Shown: positions 35,658 through 43,887 of the stretch, one piece after another | Layout of the letters: the number at the start of each line of letters is the position of its first letter | Numbering within the stretch: position 1 is the first letter of the stretch | Source of the DNA: a bacterium GBS-1 | GTDB lineage: Bacteria; Synergistota; GBS-1 | DNA length: 45,572 nucleotides | Direction: 5' to 3' | NCBI GenBank assembly: GCA_001443005.1 | Contig: LEKQ01000010.1 | Location: 1 to 45,572, forward strand | Notes under the pieces: generated by a model | Seen by the model: the letters and a program-made list of their open reading frames with translations, nothing else | What the model was told of the DNA's origin: nothing | Database searches by the model: none | Made by a program: the position numbers and the translations under genes

Positions 35658-35710
35658 TATAATTGCTGTCTCTTAAGGTGTGCTTATCTCAGTGGGAGGG
35701 AGGAATGAGG

Positions 35711-36784
35711 ATGCGAGGAGTGAGGGTGTGGGGTTTAGCCGTTGTGGTTTTCGTTTCACTAGTTTTTGGTATGATCTTCGCCGCTCAGGCTCAGACCTTC
35801 AACTTCAAGATGGCGACCTTCTACGTTGCGGGTGACCCTGCTTTTGACGTAGCGAACCATTTTGCAAAGCTGGTTAAGGAGAAAACCGGTGGGAAGGTTA
35901 ACATTGAGGTTTTTCAGGCTGGGGAGCTGGGCTTTCCTGTAGTGGAGATACTTGAGGCCACCTCTAGGGGCGTTATTGAGACTGCTATATTCTACACGAG
36001 CTACAAGGCTGCGCAGGATGCAGTTATGGCTTTAGCTGGTGGAAGACCGGGACCTGTTTTTAACTTCGATGAGCAGGTTAAGTATGTAAAAGCCGTTGAG
36101 GATATAGTAGCTTCTGCCTTCAAAAGATTCGGCGTTACCTACATAGGGCCGATAGTATACGGTGAGCCTGAGATATTGGTATCTACTAAGCCACTCACCG
36201 GAATTAAGGACATTAAGGGAAGGATATTCAGAGCTTCGGGCATGGCTGCTGAGTTCTATAAGGCATTGGGAGCTCAGGCTGTGATGTTGCCTGCGGGAGA
36301 GCTTTACCAAGCCCTTCAGCTTGGAACGATAGATGGGCTTGAGTGGACTGATTTCACGGCTAACTATAAGCTTGGATTCTATGAGGTAGCTAAGCATGTG
36401 CTTGAACCTACGAAGGGCGTTAACCTTCATAGCGAGGCGGCGGTCCATGCCTTCCTGGTCTTTAATCCGGCGGTTTGGGATAAGCTACCTAAGGAGTATC
36501 AGGAGATAGTGAAGAGCTCCTGTGCTGAAGCCTATAAGTGGGGTGGAGAGTTCATAGCTAATCTGAATAAGGAGTATAGGCAGAAATGGATAGATGCTGG
36601 GGCAAAGGTGGTGCAGCTGCCTCAGGAGGACTTAGACCAGATTATAAGCGTTGGTGCCAAGCTTATCGCTAGCTATGCCGCTAAGTCTCCCGATGCTAAG
36701 GATTTCTGCCTTAAGCTCATTCCTCTTTGGAAGGAGCTCGGCTATGAGAGGTGGAGTAAGGCTCTAGAAGGGGAGTTGAAGTAA
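35711..36784 (+). CDS. dctP: TRAP transporter solute-binding protein DctP
   Basis: An extracytoplasmic receptor that hands organic acids to the DctQM permease. A signal peptide (VWGLAVVVFVSLVFGMIFAA, ending AQAQ) leads into the DctP fold: FYVAGDPAFDVANHFAKLVK, GKVNIEVFQAGELGFP, the conserved arginine region IKGRIFRASG and LQLGTIDGLEWTDFTANYKL. The EWTDF segment recalls TakP-type receptors for 2-oxo acids, but the ligand is not certain. Of several in-frame starts I chose ATG 35711, seven bases after the GGGAGGG-type ribosome site. A terminator follows before dctQ. Confidence 0.94.
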   Translation: MRGVRVWGLAVVVFVSLVFGMIFAAQAQTFNFKMATFYVAGDPAFDVANHFAKLVKEKTGGKVNIEVFQAGELGFPVVEILEATSRGVIETAIFYTSYKAAQDAVMALAGGRPGPVFNFDEQVKYVKAVEDIVASAFKRFGVTYIGPIVYGEPEILVSTKPLTGIKDIKGRIFRASGMAAEFYKALGAQAVMLPAGELYQALQLGTIDGLEWTDFTANYKLGFYEVAKHVLEPTKGVNLHSEAAVHAFLVFNPAVWDKLPKEYQEIVKSSCAEAYKWGGEFIANLNKEYRQKWIDAGAKVVQLPQEDLDQIISVGAKLIASYAAKSPDAKDFCLKLIPLWKELGYERWSKALEGELK

Positions 36785-36830
36785 TCTCGTGTTTGCCTTA
36801 TAGAAGTCATTAATTTCTTAAGCTGCGTAG

Positions 36831-36874
36831 CCACCCCGGGTTTAAGCCTCTCTATGAGGCCCCGGGGTGGTTTT
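36831..36874 (+). terminator. Strong hairpin terminator between dctP and dctQ
   Basis: CCACCCCGGG (36831-36840) pairs with CCCGGGGTGG (36861-36870), with an inner GCCTC/GAGGC stem, then TTTT. Incomplete termination here would yield more binding protein than permease. Confidence 0.85.
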
Positions 36875-36901
36875 ATAAGTTCATAGAAGGGAGTGAGTTT
36901 C

Positions 36902-37408
36902 TTGAGCTTCATAGATAGGCTTAACGTTAGATTGGCTCGCTTTTTAATGTATCTTACGCTGGCAATAGTCCTGGTGGTCGTTTACGGCGTTTTTACCAGG
37001 TACTTCATCGGCAGGGCTGATGCGAGGGTTATATTCGTCTCGGTTTGGCTTTACGGCTCCCTCTTCGCCCTGGGGGGTGGTTTCACGCTGCTTGAGAAGG
37101 GGCACGTCTCGGTGGACATAGTTTATAAGAAGCTGCCTTCGAGAATCAAGAGGGCCTTAGATATCATCAACCTCCTCCTTATAATCTTCTGCGGAGCGGT
37201 GATAATCTACGTGAGCTTACCCTTAGCCTATGAGTCATTCCTTAAGAGAGAGGTAGACTCAAGCCTTGGGATAGTTTTCGCTCCCCCCATATGGTGGTTT
37301 AAGTGGGTGCCGGTTATAGCGGTTATCCTGATTGTGCTTCAGGCGCTTTCTCTCTTGAACAAGATTCTTAAAAACAAAACGATACGGAAAGGAAGGGATG
37401 AGAAGTGA
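36902..37408 (+). CDS. dctQ: TRAP transporter small permease DctQ
   Basis: The small four-helix subunit of a tripartite ATP-independent periplasmic transporter. Membrane segments are seen at FLMYLTLAIVLVVVYGVFTR, SVWLYGSLFALGGGFTLLEK, IINLLLIIFCGAVIIYVSLP and WVPVIAVILIVLQALSLL; GHVSVDIVYKKLP is a family motif. TTG 36902 has GAAGGGAG eight bases upstream; GTG 36893 is an alternative start with poorer spacing. The stop codon overlaps the dctM start (GTGA). Confidence 0.92.
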   Translation: MSFIDRLNVRLARFLMYLTLAIVLVVVYGVFTRYFIGRADARVIFVSVWLYGSLFALGGGFTLLEKGHVSVDIVYKKLPSRIKRALDIINLLLIIFCGAVIIYVSLPLAYESFLKREVDSSLGIVFAPPIWWFKWVPVIAVILIVLQALSLLNKILKNKTIRKGRDEK

Positions 37409-38712
37409 GCGTAAGCTATATGCCTTTTGTGATGTTTGCTGTTCTCTTTGGGATGATTCTCATAAACCTACCCGTAGCCTTTGCGCTCTTTTTGGTGTCT
37501 ATAGTCTTTGGTTTCCTCTTCTGGGGTTGGGGAGGGCTTTACGTGGTCTTTCAGGGCATATGGAATCTGATGAACAACTGGGCTTTAGTGTCCTTACCTC
37601 TTTTCGTCTTCATGTCGGCTCTACTGGAGAAAAGCGGCATAGCCGAGGAACTCTTCACGACGCTTTACAACCTTCTCGGTAAGGTTAGAGGCTCTTTAGC
37701 GATTATAGCTGTGGTCTTCGGTTACCTTATAGGTGCCATGTCGGGTGTCATTGCTGCCGCAGTTTCCGCTTTAGCTCTGATAATCTTTCCCGCTATGGAG
37801 AAGCACAACTACGATAGAAGGCTTTCTATAGGCTCCATATTAGCTGCCGGCTGTCTTCCCCAAATAGTTCCTCCCAGCTTTAACATGATAGTATACGGCT
37901 CGGTCGCCGGTGTTTCGGTCGGAAAGCTGTTTGCGGGTGGCATAGGCGCGGGATTGGTTATGGCCATATTCTTTATAATATACATAGCCCTATGGAGCTT
38001 GTTTAATAAGGATAGGGTTCCGGTAATAAGGGAGGATATCCCCTTGAGGGAAAAGATAGCCTCCCTAAGGTTTATCATAGGGCCCTTCGTGATAATAATC
38101 GGTGTTTTGGGTTCTATATTCACCGGAATGGCTACACCGACGGAGGCCTCAGGGGTTGGAGCTCTTCTTAGCCTTATATACGTGGGGTTTAGGAGAAGGC
38201 TTAGCGGGAAGGTTCTGGCCGAATCCCTGTTGGTCACCCTCAAGGTCACCTCCATGGCCTGTTGGATAATGTCGGCGGGCTCAGCCTTTAGCTCGGTGTT
38301 TAACGGCATAGGTGGTAGAAGGATAATGATAGGCTTGCTTTCCTCTCTTCCCGCTGCCGAGATAACCGTTTTAGTCTTTTCCGCTGCGATAATATTCTTC
38401 CTCGGAATGTTCATCGATCCGGTTTCCATAACGATGATAATGACGCCGATATTGACTCCTGTTGTCGTGTCCTTCAAGTACGATCCCATATGGTGGGGCG
38501 TTATCTTCTGCTCCCTCCTTCTGCTTTCCTACATCACGCCTCCAGTTGGGCTTGGTCTCTACTACTTTAAGGGGGTAGCAGAGCATGTGTCCATGGATGA
38601 GATCTACAAAAGCGTCTTGCCCTTCGTTATAATCATGTTTTTAGCCATAGTCATCGCTATGATCTTCCCAAGCAGCATATTGTGGTTCGTTAGGGTGCTG
38701 GGAAAGGTTTAA
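37405..38712 (+). CDS. dctM: TRAP transporter large permease DctM
   Basis: The sodium-driven transport subunit with about twelve membrane segments. Typical blocks are INLPVAFALFLVSIVFGFLF, SLPLFVFMSALLEKSGIAEE, AMSGVIAAAVSALALIIFPA, GCLPQIVPPSFNMIVYGSVA and GMATPTEASGVGALLSLIYV. 435 residues is normal. The gene ends 11 bases before the convergent feoB; a short AAGGG/CCCTT inverted repeat (38711-38725) spans the gap. Confidence 0.95.
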   Translation: MSVSYMPFVMFAVLFGMILINLPVAFALFLVSIVFGFLFWGWGGLYVVFQGIWNLMNNWALVSLPLFVFMSALLEKSGIAEELFTTLYNLLGKVRGSLAIIAVVFGYLIGAMSGVIAAAVSALALIIFPAMEKHNYDRRLSIGSILAAGCLPQIVPPSFNMIVYGSVAGVSVGKLFAGGIGAGLVMAIFFIIYIALWSLFNKDRVPVIREDIPLREKIASLRFIIGPFVIIIGVLGSIFTGMATPTEASGVGALLSLIYVGFRRRLSGKVLAESLLVTLKVTSMACWIMSAGSAFSSVFNGIGGRRIMIGLLSSLPAAEITVLVFSAAIIFFLGMFIDPVSITMIMTPILTPVVVSFKYDPIWWGVIFCSLLLLSYITPPVGLGLYYFKGVAEHVSMDEIYKSVLPFVIIMFLAIVIAMIFPSSILWFVRVLGKV

Positions 38713-38723
38713 GGGGTCGGCCC

Positions 38724-40778
38724 TTAGCCAAGTCCTAGCATGAGCCCGCCTTGATATACGATTACCGCTACAAGCCATCCAAGGATGAGGCTGTAGCTAA
38801 CGGCAAGGGCCGCCCACACCCAGGAGTTGGTCTCTCCCTTGATTACGGCGATGGTAGCGATGCATGGGATATAGATCAGGCTCATCACCATGAAGGCGTA
38901 GGCGGAAAGCGGCGTCCAGTTTTGGCTGATCGCCTCTCTAAGCCCAGATTCCTCAACGCCGTAAACTACGCCCAGCGTGCTGACCACGACCTCCTTAGCC
39001 AGTATGCCGAATAGCAGCGCGACAGCTGCTTCCCAGCTGCTGAATCCCGCAGGCTTAAAGATTGGGGCTATGAAGCTCCCGATGCGACCTAACGCGCTTT
39101 CTTGACTCGCATACTCAACGCCTATCGGCAGATTCGCCAGCACCCAGATGAGCACCGTCACCATGAAGATTATAGTCCCGGCTTTACGGATGAAGTGGCT
39201 ACCCCTTTCCCACATGTGGATGAAGGTACTTTTAAGGGTCGGCATGCGGTAGGGAGGAAGCTCCATCAGGAAGTGGGAGGACTCTCCCTTAAATAGAAAG
39301 CTCTTAAATATTACTCCCATTAAGATGGCTAGAATTATTCCCAATAGGTAGAGCGAGAAGGTTACCAATCCCTGATGTGAGCTGAAAAAGGCGCTAGCAA
39401 ATAGAACGTAGATGGGTAGTCGGGCGCTGCACGACATGAGCGGGATTATCAGGATGGTGATCAGTCGGTCGCGCTTGCTTTCAAGGGTTCTTGTGGCCAT
39501 GATGGCTGGCACGTTGCAACCGAAGCCGAGAAGAAGGGGGATGAAGGACTTACCGTGTAGCCCAAATGCGTGCATGAATCGATCCATGATATAGGCCGCT
39601 CTGGCCATGTATCCGCTATCCTCTAAGATCGAGATGGCGAGGAATAGTAAAAAGATGTTTGGTACGAAGACCAGGACCGATCCCACGCCGTTGATGACGC
39701 CGTCGACCAGCAGCGACGATAGCAGCTTAGGTGCTCCAAGGCCCTCTAACCACGCTCCCATTAGTTCACCAAGCCGCTCAAAGAGGCCCTCGATCAACCC
39801 CGTCAGCGGGTCACCCAGCTTAAAGGTGAACTGAAACACCATCCACATGGTTAGCAGGAATATGGGGATTCCCAGGTAGCGGTTTGTAACGATGCGGTCG
39901 ATCTTATCGGATATCGAAGCCTGATCTTCGGTCGCTTGGTACCGCCTTATCACCTCTTTAGCCACGCTCTCGATGAAGCCGTATCGACGATTGGCGATTA
40001 GGGATTCGATCTCCTCTCCAAAGATGCTCTCCAATCGATTTAAGGCCGCTTCGCGCCTAGTTTTGATCTCATCTAAATCGCAGAATCCCCCTATTACTCT
40101 TAAAAGATCCTCGTCACCCTCTAGTATCCTGATAGCTAGCCATCGGGGGACGAACTTTTCCGCTAGCTTCGGACAGGAGGAGAGATACCTCTCAATGTCG
40201 CTGATTTCGGCCTCTATTTCTCTGCCGTAGTCTATCCTCAAGGGGCTTCGGCCCTTAGCCTTGGCCGCCTCAAGCGCCTGGGATATGATCTCCTTCATCC
40301 CTTGACCGCGCGTGGCCACCGTTGGAATCACTGGTGTGCTCAATAGTTCCGATAGTCTGGCCGTATCTACGTCCGCACCCTTGGCCCTTAGCTCATCGTA
40401 CATGTTTAAAGCGATAACTACGTTGGCGCCCATTTCCAAAAGCTGCAGGGTTAGGTATAGGTTTCGCACAAGGTTTGTGGCATCAACTATGTTGATCACC
40501 ACATCAGGCTTTTCAAGGAGAATGTAGTCGCGGGCGATCGCGGCGTCCTCCGAGTGGACCCCGAAGCCGTATATCCCAGGTAGGTCTACGACTTGGATCG
40601 TTCTTCCCTCCCATAAAAGTTCCCCTTCCTTCTTTTCCACGGTTACGCCGGGCCAGTTCCCCACGTGCTGACGGGCGCCCGTTAAATTATTGAAAATCGT
40701 CGTCTTTCCCGAGTTAGGGTTACCGATCAAAGCCAACACTAACTTCTGCTCATCCTTCGCAACTTGCTTCGCCTTCAT
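38724..40778 (-). CDS. feoB: Ferrous iron transporter FeoB
   Basis: A GTP-dependent Fe2+ importer. The N-terminal G domain has [18 protein letters not shown] (G1), [18 protein letters not shown] (G2), [11 protein letters not shown] (G3) and NMYDE (G4); the membrane part has two gate regions, with [20 protein letters not shown] and [21 protein letters not shown] chose ATG 40778, which has GGGGGTGA nine bases upstream, rather than GTG 40790. The gene overlaps the end of feoA. An operator-like repeat lies just before its start. Its GC content is clearly higher than that of the origin-side genes. Confidence 0.96.
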   Translation of the reverse strand: MKAKQVAKDEQKLVLALIGNPNSGKTTIFNNLTGARQHVGNWPGVTVEKKEGELLWEGRTIQVVDLPGIYGFGVHSEDAAIARDYILLEKPDVVINIVDATNLVRNLYLTLQLLEMGANVVIALNMYDELRAKGADVDTARLSELLSTPVIPTVATRGQGMKEIISQALEAAKAKGRSPLRIDYGREIEAEISDIERYLSSCPKLAEKFVPRWLAIRILEGDEDLLRVIGGFCDLDEIKTRREAALNRLESIFGEEIESLIANRRYGFIESVAKEVIRRYQATEDQASISDKIDRIVTNRYLGIPIFLLTMWMVFQFTFKLGDPLTGLIEGLFERLGELMGAWLEGLGAPKLLSSLLVDGVINGVGSVLVFVPNIFLLFLAISILEDSGYMARAAYIMDRFMHAFGLHGKSFIPLLLGFGCNVPAIMATRTLESKRDRLITILIIPLMSCSARLPIYVLFASAFFSSHQGLVTFSLYLLGIILAILMGVIFKSFLFKGESSHFLMELPPYRMPTLKSTFIHMWERGSHFIRKAGTIIFMVTVLIWVLANLPIGVEYASQESALGRIGSFIAPIFKPAGFSSWEAAVALLFGILAKEVVVSTLGVVYGVEESGLREAISQNWTPLSAYAFMVMSLIYIPCIATIAVIKGETNSWVWAALAVSYSLILGWLVAVIVYQGGLMLGLG

Positions 40779-41073
40779 CGATGGCTTCACCCCCTAAGTT
40801 AGTTTGTCCTAACATTTGGGCAAGATTTTCGCCTCTTTCGAGTTCCTCTACCAGGATCTTTAGAGCGATTCCACGACCGATAAGCAGCTTGCTCTCTTTT
40901 ACCGAGATGATCATCGGTCCGACCATGTCGTTTCTCACGACCTTTACCTTAGTACCGCAAGTTAAGCCTAGCTCTGCCAGTCTCTGGGATAGACCTCGAC
41001 CACCGTTAAATTCCTTTATGATCGCCTCACGCCTCGCTTGTAGAAAGCTTAACGGGAAAGCTCCGTTTCTCAT
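40750..41073 (-). CDS. feoA: Ferrous iron transport protein FeoA
   Basis: A small SH3-like protein needed by FeoB. The fold is visible as [40 protein letters not shown] and LKILVEE. 107 residues is longer than most (about 75-85) because of both ends; the C-terminal tail ([20 protein letters not shown]) coincides with a DNA element that resembles the upstream operator. The start overlaps nothing but lies four bases after the regulator gene. Confidence 0.93.
   Translation of the reverse strand: MRNGAFPLSFLQARREAIIKEFNGGRGLSQRLAELGLTCGTKVKVVRNDMVGPMIISVKESKLLIGRGIALKILVEELERGENLAQMLGQTNLGGEAIDEGEASCEG
40794..40818. promoter_or_regulatory. Second copy of the iron-operator-like element, inside the feoA end
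   Basis: A 25-base element that differs at only three positions from the one before the regulator gene (41765-41789). Both keep GTTAG, six bases, CTAAC. It lies about 16 bases upstream of the feoB start and within the feoA reading frame. Confidence 0.6.
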
Positions 41074-41077
41074 GTGG

Positions 41078-41743
41078 CTAAAGCACCTCCACCATGATGT
41101 AAGATGCCTCCTCTTTCCTGAGGCTTAGGCGGTAGCCCTTTATCATCACCTCGATGGGGTCACCCAGCGGGGCGATGCCCACAATGCTGAGTTCGCTCCC
41201 CGGTGTTACTCCCATCTCTAGGATTCGGCGGCCGATGGAGCCCTTCGCGGTTATTCGAGTCACCCTGCCTTTCTCTCCAATACCTAGATCGCTAAGAGGC
41301 TTAGCCTTGATCGGCATCGCTGTTCCTTGCTCTTTTCCCTCCTCTGTGGCGCCAGGCGTCTTTTGAAGCGACTCTAGGAAACTCATGAGTTTCTCCATGG
41401 TTTGTGGGCTGACCGCGTGCTCTATAAGACAAGCATCCCTTTCAGCGATCTTGGGATCGACCCCTAGAACCTCGATGAGGAACCTCTTAAGCATTAGGTG
41501 TCTTTGTTGAACCTTTGAGGCTATCTCCCTACCCCTCTGCGTTAGCTCGATAGGTCCATACCTCTCCTGCTTTACGAGCCCCAGTTCCTTAAGGTTAGCG
41601 ATGGCCTGTGCGACGCTGGCCTTGGTTATGCCCAGCCTTGAAGCGATGTCGGTAACCCTAACTATGCCTGACCTTTCGGCTATGTTCAGGATGGCCTCCA
41701 GGTAGTCCTCCATAGCTGATGATAGGGCTGCCGCATCTGTCAT
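41078..41743 (-). CDS. DtxR/MntR-family metal-dependent regulator with FeoA-like domain
   Basis: A metal-sensing repressor, here most likely of iron uptake. The winged helix-turn-helix reads VRVTDIASRLGITKASVAQA and IANLKELGLVKQERYGPIEL; the metal-binding and dimerisation helix follows with RHLMLKRFLIEVLGVDPKIA and CLIEHAVSPQTMEKL; the C-terminal SH3-like domain is SDLGIGEKGRVTRITAKG and RRILEMGVTPGSELSI. 221 residues with all three domains resembles full-length DtxR. GGGAGGTG precedes the ATG. It heads the operon with feoA and feoB, and a palindromic operator lies in its leader. Confidence 0.92.
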   Translation of the reverse strand: MTDAAALSSAMEDYLEAILNIAERSGIVRVTDIASRLGITKASVAQAIANLKELGLVKQERYGPIELTQRGREIASKVQQRHLMLKRFLIEVLGVDPKIAERDACLIEHAVSPQTMEKLMSFLESLQKTPGATEEGKEQGTAMPIKAKPLSDLGIGEKGRVTRITAKGSIGRRILEMGVTPGSELSIVGIAPLGDPIEVMIKGYRLSLRKEEASYIMVEVL

Positions 41744-41764
41744 AGTGACACCTCCCTTCGACCC

Positions 41765-41789
41765 CTAAGTTAGGTTAGCCTAACATTTG
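41765..41789. promoter_or_regulatory. Candidate DtxR-type iron operator
   Basis: GTTAGG (41769-41774), TTAG, CCTAAC (41779-41784) form an inverted repeat close to the actinobacterial iron box TTAGGTTAGGCTAACCTAA. It lies just after the predicted transcription start of the regulator-feoAB operon, so a bound repressor would block it. Confidence 0.78.
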
Positions 41790-41798
41790 ATTGGTTAA

Positions 41799-41827
41799 AG
41801 TATATCATGGCGCTGGTCATTTGTCAA
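41799..41827 (-). promoter_or_regulatory. Promoter of the regulator-feoA-feoB operon
   Basis: On the minus strand TTGACA (41827-41822), 17 bases, TATACT (41804-41799). The start point would be near 41791, directly before the operator. Confidence 0.82.
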
Positions 41828-41946
41828 TTAAAAGCGTTATTATGGCGGATGTGATCGCCGTAAGCGTTATGCAAGTTTCTATCGTGCGAGAAAGTCCTTC
41901 TCTATCTTCCTCATCTCCTTAACGCGCAGCAATTTCTTTATATTTA

Positions 41947-41966
41947 TATTATGATATGATATAATA
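41947..41966 (+). promoter_or_regulatory. Candidate -10 region with inverted repeat before the GntR gene
   Basis: TATTAT and ATAATA, eight bases apart, flank a TATAAT box at 41960-41965, about 40 bases before the GntR start. The -35 region is weak (TTTATA near 41937). The inverted repeat could allow autoregulation. The rest of 41828-42005 shows no gene. Confidence 0.4.
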
Positions 41967-42005
41967 AAAAGGTGATGCTCTTCCTGAGGTAAGAGGTGGA
42001 TTTAG

Positions 42006-42698
42006 GTGTTTGAGAGGCTTGAGAGGGATAAAAAATCGATATATGTCGCTAGGCAGATTATAAAGGGTATACAGGATGGGAGGTTCCGGCTTGGAGATAG
42101 GATCCCTCCAGAGCAGGTCATAGCTGAGGAGATAGGGGTTAGTAGGACGGCGGTAAGGGAAGCCCTGGTGGCCCTTGAGATGGCTGGGGTCCTGGAGAGG
42201 AGGGCAGGAGATGGAACCTACATCACTGGGTTTCTTCCGGTTTCATTTGCTCAAGCCATCGAGATCCTTCAGGAGGATGGAAATACCATTGAGATCATTG
42301 AAGCTAGGGCTCTCTTAGAGCCTTGTATAGTGGATTTGGTCTGTGAGCGGGCTTCAGAAGCAGAGATAGCTACCCTTTACCCTTTCGTTGAGAGGATGGA
42401 TAGGGCGGTTAAAAGTAGCGATGTCGATGGTTTTATAGAGGGAGATTACCTATTTCATAGCCAGCTTGCCAAGTTAAGCAAGAACTCTATCCTTGAGGGC
42501 ATCATGGAGCAGTTGCTTTTCCTGATGAGGAAGCATCTGTGGAGGTATATAAAGGAAAAGTGCCTTAGGGAAAAGAAAAGGTGGGCAGAATCAGCAGAAA
42601 TTCACAGGGTCATAGCTGACGCTCTTAAGGCTAAAGATCTATCCGAAGCTAAAAGGGCCGTTTCAAAGCATTTTGAGGATATATTCAAGCTACTTTAA
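42006..42698 (+). CDS. GntR-family regulator, FadR (FCD) type
   Basis: A ligand-responsive transcription factor. The N-terminal winged helix has GRFRLGDRIPPEQVIAEEIG, VSRTAVREALVALEMAGVLE and RRAGDGTYI. The C-terminal FCD domain has the metal-binding pattern: EARALLEP, DYLFHSQLAKLSKN, then EIHRVIADALKAKD and KHFEDIF. Family ligands are sugar acids or other small acids. Start is GTG 42006. Directly downstream lie a 21-base palindrome, a dehydratase-like gene and a GntP permease, which it probably controls. Confidence 0.94.
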   Translation: MFERLERDKKSIYVARQIIKGIQDGRFRLGDRIPPEQVIAEEIGVSRTAVREALVALEMAGVLERRAGDGTYITGFLPVSFAQAIEILQEDGNTIEIIEARALLEPCIVDLVCERASEAEIATLYPFVERMDRAVKSSDVDGFIEGDYLFHSQLAKLSKNSILEGIMEQLLFLMRKHLWRYIKEKCLREKKRWAESAEIHRVIADALKAKDLSEAKRAVSKHFEDIFKLL

Positions 42699-42724
42699 AA
42701 AAAGCGTTTTTTAAGGACCTAAAT

Positions 42725-42745
42725 ATCATACATATTATGTATGAT
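42725..42745. promoter_or_regulatory. 21-base palindromic operator candidate
   Basis: ATCATACATA, one T, TATGTATGAT: a perfect 21-base palindrome between the GntR gene and the dehydratase-like gene, 15 bases before the GTG start and directly before the ribosome site AGGAGGTGA. It is the best candidate for the binding site of the neighbouring GntR protein. Confidence 0.7.
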
Positions 42746-42760
42746 TAGGAGGTGAGATAG

Positions 42761-43870
42761 GTGAAGGTTGTTGATGTGAAGTTTTTTCCGTTGAAGTGTA
42801 GGTTGGAGAAGCCGGTCAAGTTTTCCTTAGGGGTCTTAACTCATAGAAACTTCGCCTTGGTTAAGGTTGAGACCGACGAGGGAGTCTCAGGTTGGGGGGA
42901 GGCCTTCGTTAACTTTCCCGCATGGGCTCCGATGGAGCGCGCTATTACCATCGAGCATGGTATCAAGCCTCTCCTAATTGGCGAGAGTCCCTTGGAGCCA
43001 GACGTTGTGAGCGAAACCATAATCTCAAAGCTTTACAGGTTGGGGCTTCAGTGGGGTGCGAAGGGTTGTATCTATCAGGCTGTGAGCGCCATAAACATCG
43101 CCCTTTGGGATATAAAGGGAAGGATCGAGGGTAAGCCCCTATACCGTCTCCTTGGGGGAGAGAAAAAGAGGATCCCTCTTTACGCCATAGGCATGGATAT
43201 GTCTCAACTGGAGATCTCCCTTCCAGCGTGTCTGCAAGCTGGCTTTAAGGCCTTGAAGATAAGGGTGGGCTTTGATAGGGAGGGGGATTTGAGCCTCCTA
43301 AGGAGGGCTAGATCGATCGTCGGAGAGGGGGTCAAGGTATACGTCGATGCTAACCAGGCATGGGGTGAAAAGGAGGCGGAGGAGATGGCGTTGAGGATGG
43401 AGGATGCTGGAGCCGACTGGATAGAGGAGCCGACGCTGTGCGAGGACCTGGAGATTATGGCTAGGATAGCCGAGAGGTTAACTATACCCTTAGCTGCAGG
43501 TGAGAACTTCTTTGGGATCAAGGATTTTAAAAGGGCGGTTGATCTTAAGGCTATCGATGTGGGTATGCCGGACCTAACGAGGGTTGGAGGCTTTGGTGAG
43601 ATGAAAAGGGTTTGTGAACTGCTTAAGGAAAAGGGGCTTTTCTACTCTCCTCATCTTTACGGAAGCGACGTGAGCTTTGTGGCCACGCTTCACTTCGCCT
43701 GTGCCGTTCCAGGTCACCTTGAGATCCCGAGGGACGTTTCTTCCACTCCCTTGAGGGAAGAAATCCTTAGGGAGCCTTTGGCTTTAGTCGATGGCTATGC
43801 TATCCCGCCTGATGGTCCAGGCTTGGGGATAGAGGTCAATGAGGAAGCGCTAGAGAAGTATAAATTTTAA
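42761..43870 (+). CDS. Mandelate racemase/muconate lactonizing enzyme family protein
   Basis: An enolase-superfamily enzyme that abstracts a proton next to a carboxylate, here probably a sugar-acid dehydratase or racemase. The catalytic barrel has FKALKIRVGFD (a KxR form of the KxK motif), metal ligands Asp in VYVDANQAW, Glu in WIEEPTL and Glu in LAAGENFFG, then MPDLTRVGGF and the His of YSPHLYGSDV, which suits the Asp-His dyad of the mandelate racemase subgroup. 369 residues is normal. It lies between its likely regulator and the GntP permease, which supports a sugar-acid substrate. The exact substrate is not known. Confidence 0.92.
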   Translation: MKVVDVKFFPLKCRLEKPVKFSLGVLTHRNFALVKVETDEGVSGWGEAFVNFPAWAPMERAITIEHGIKPLLIGESPLEPDVVSETIISKLYRLGLQWGAKGCIYQAVSAINIALWDIKGRIEGKPLYRLLGGEKKRIPLYAIGMDMSQLEISLPACLQAGFKALKIRVGFDREGDLSLLRRARSIVGEGVKVYVDANQAWGEKEAEEMALRMEDAGADWIEEPTLCEDLEIMARIAERLTIPLAAGENFFGIKDFKRAVDLKAIDVGMPDLTRVGGFGEMKRVCELLKEKGLFYSPHLYGSDVSFVATLHFACAVPGHLEIPRDVSSTPLREEILREPLALVDGYAIPPDGPGLGIEVNEEALEKYKF

Positions 43871-43887
43871 AAGGAGGTGTTTTAGGT

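Noticed and set aside
35592-35710. Riboswitch before the TRAP operon
   Set aside because: The predicted leader is under 60 bases and shows no structured core; only a promoter and a ribosome site are supported.
37809-38489. Minus-strand frame of 226 codons opposite dctM
   Set aside because: Antisense shadow of a hydrophobic membrane gene with intact family motifs on the plus strand.
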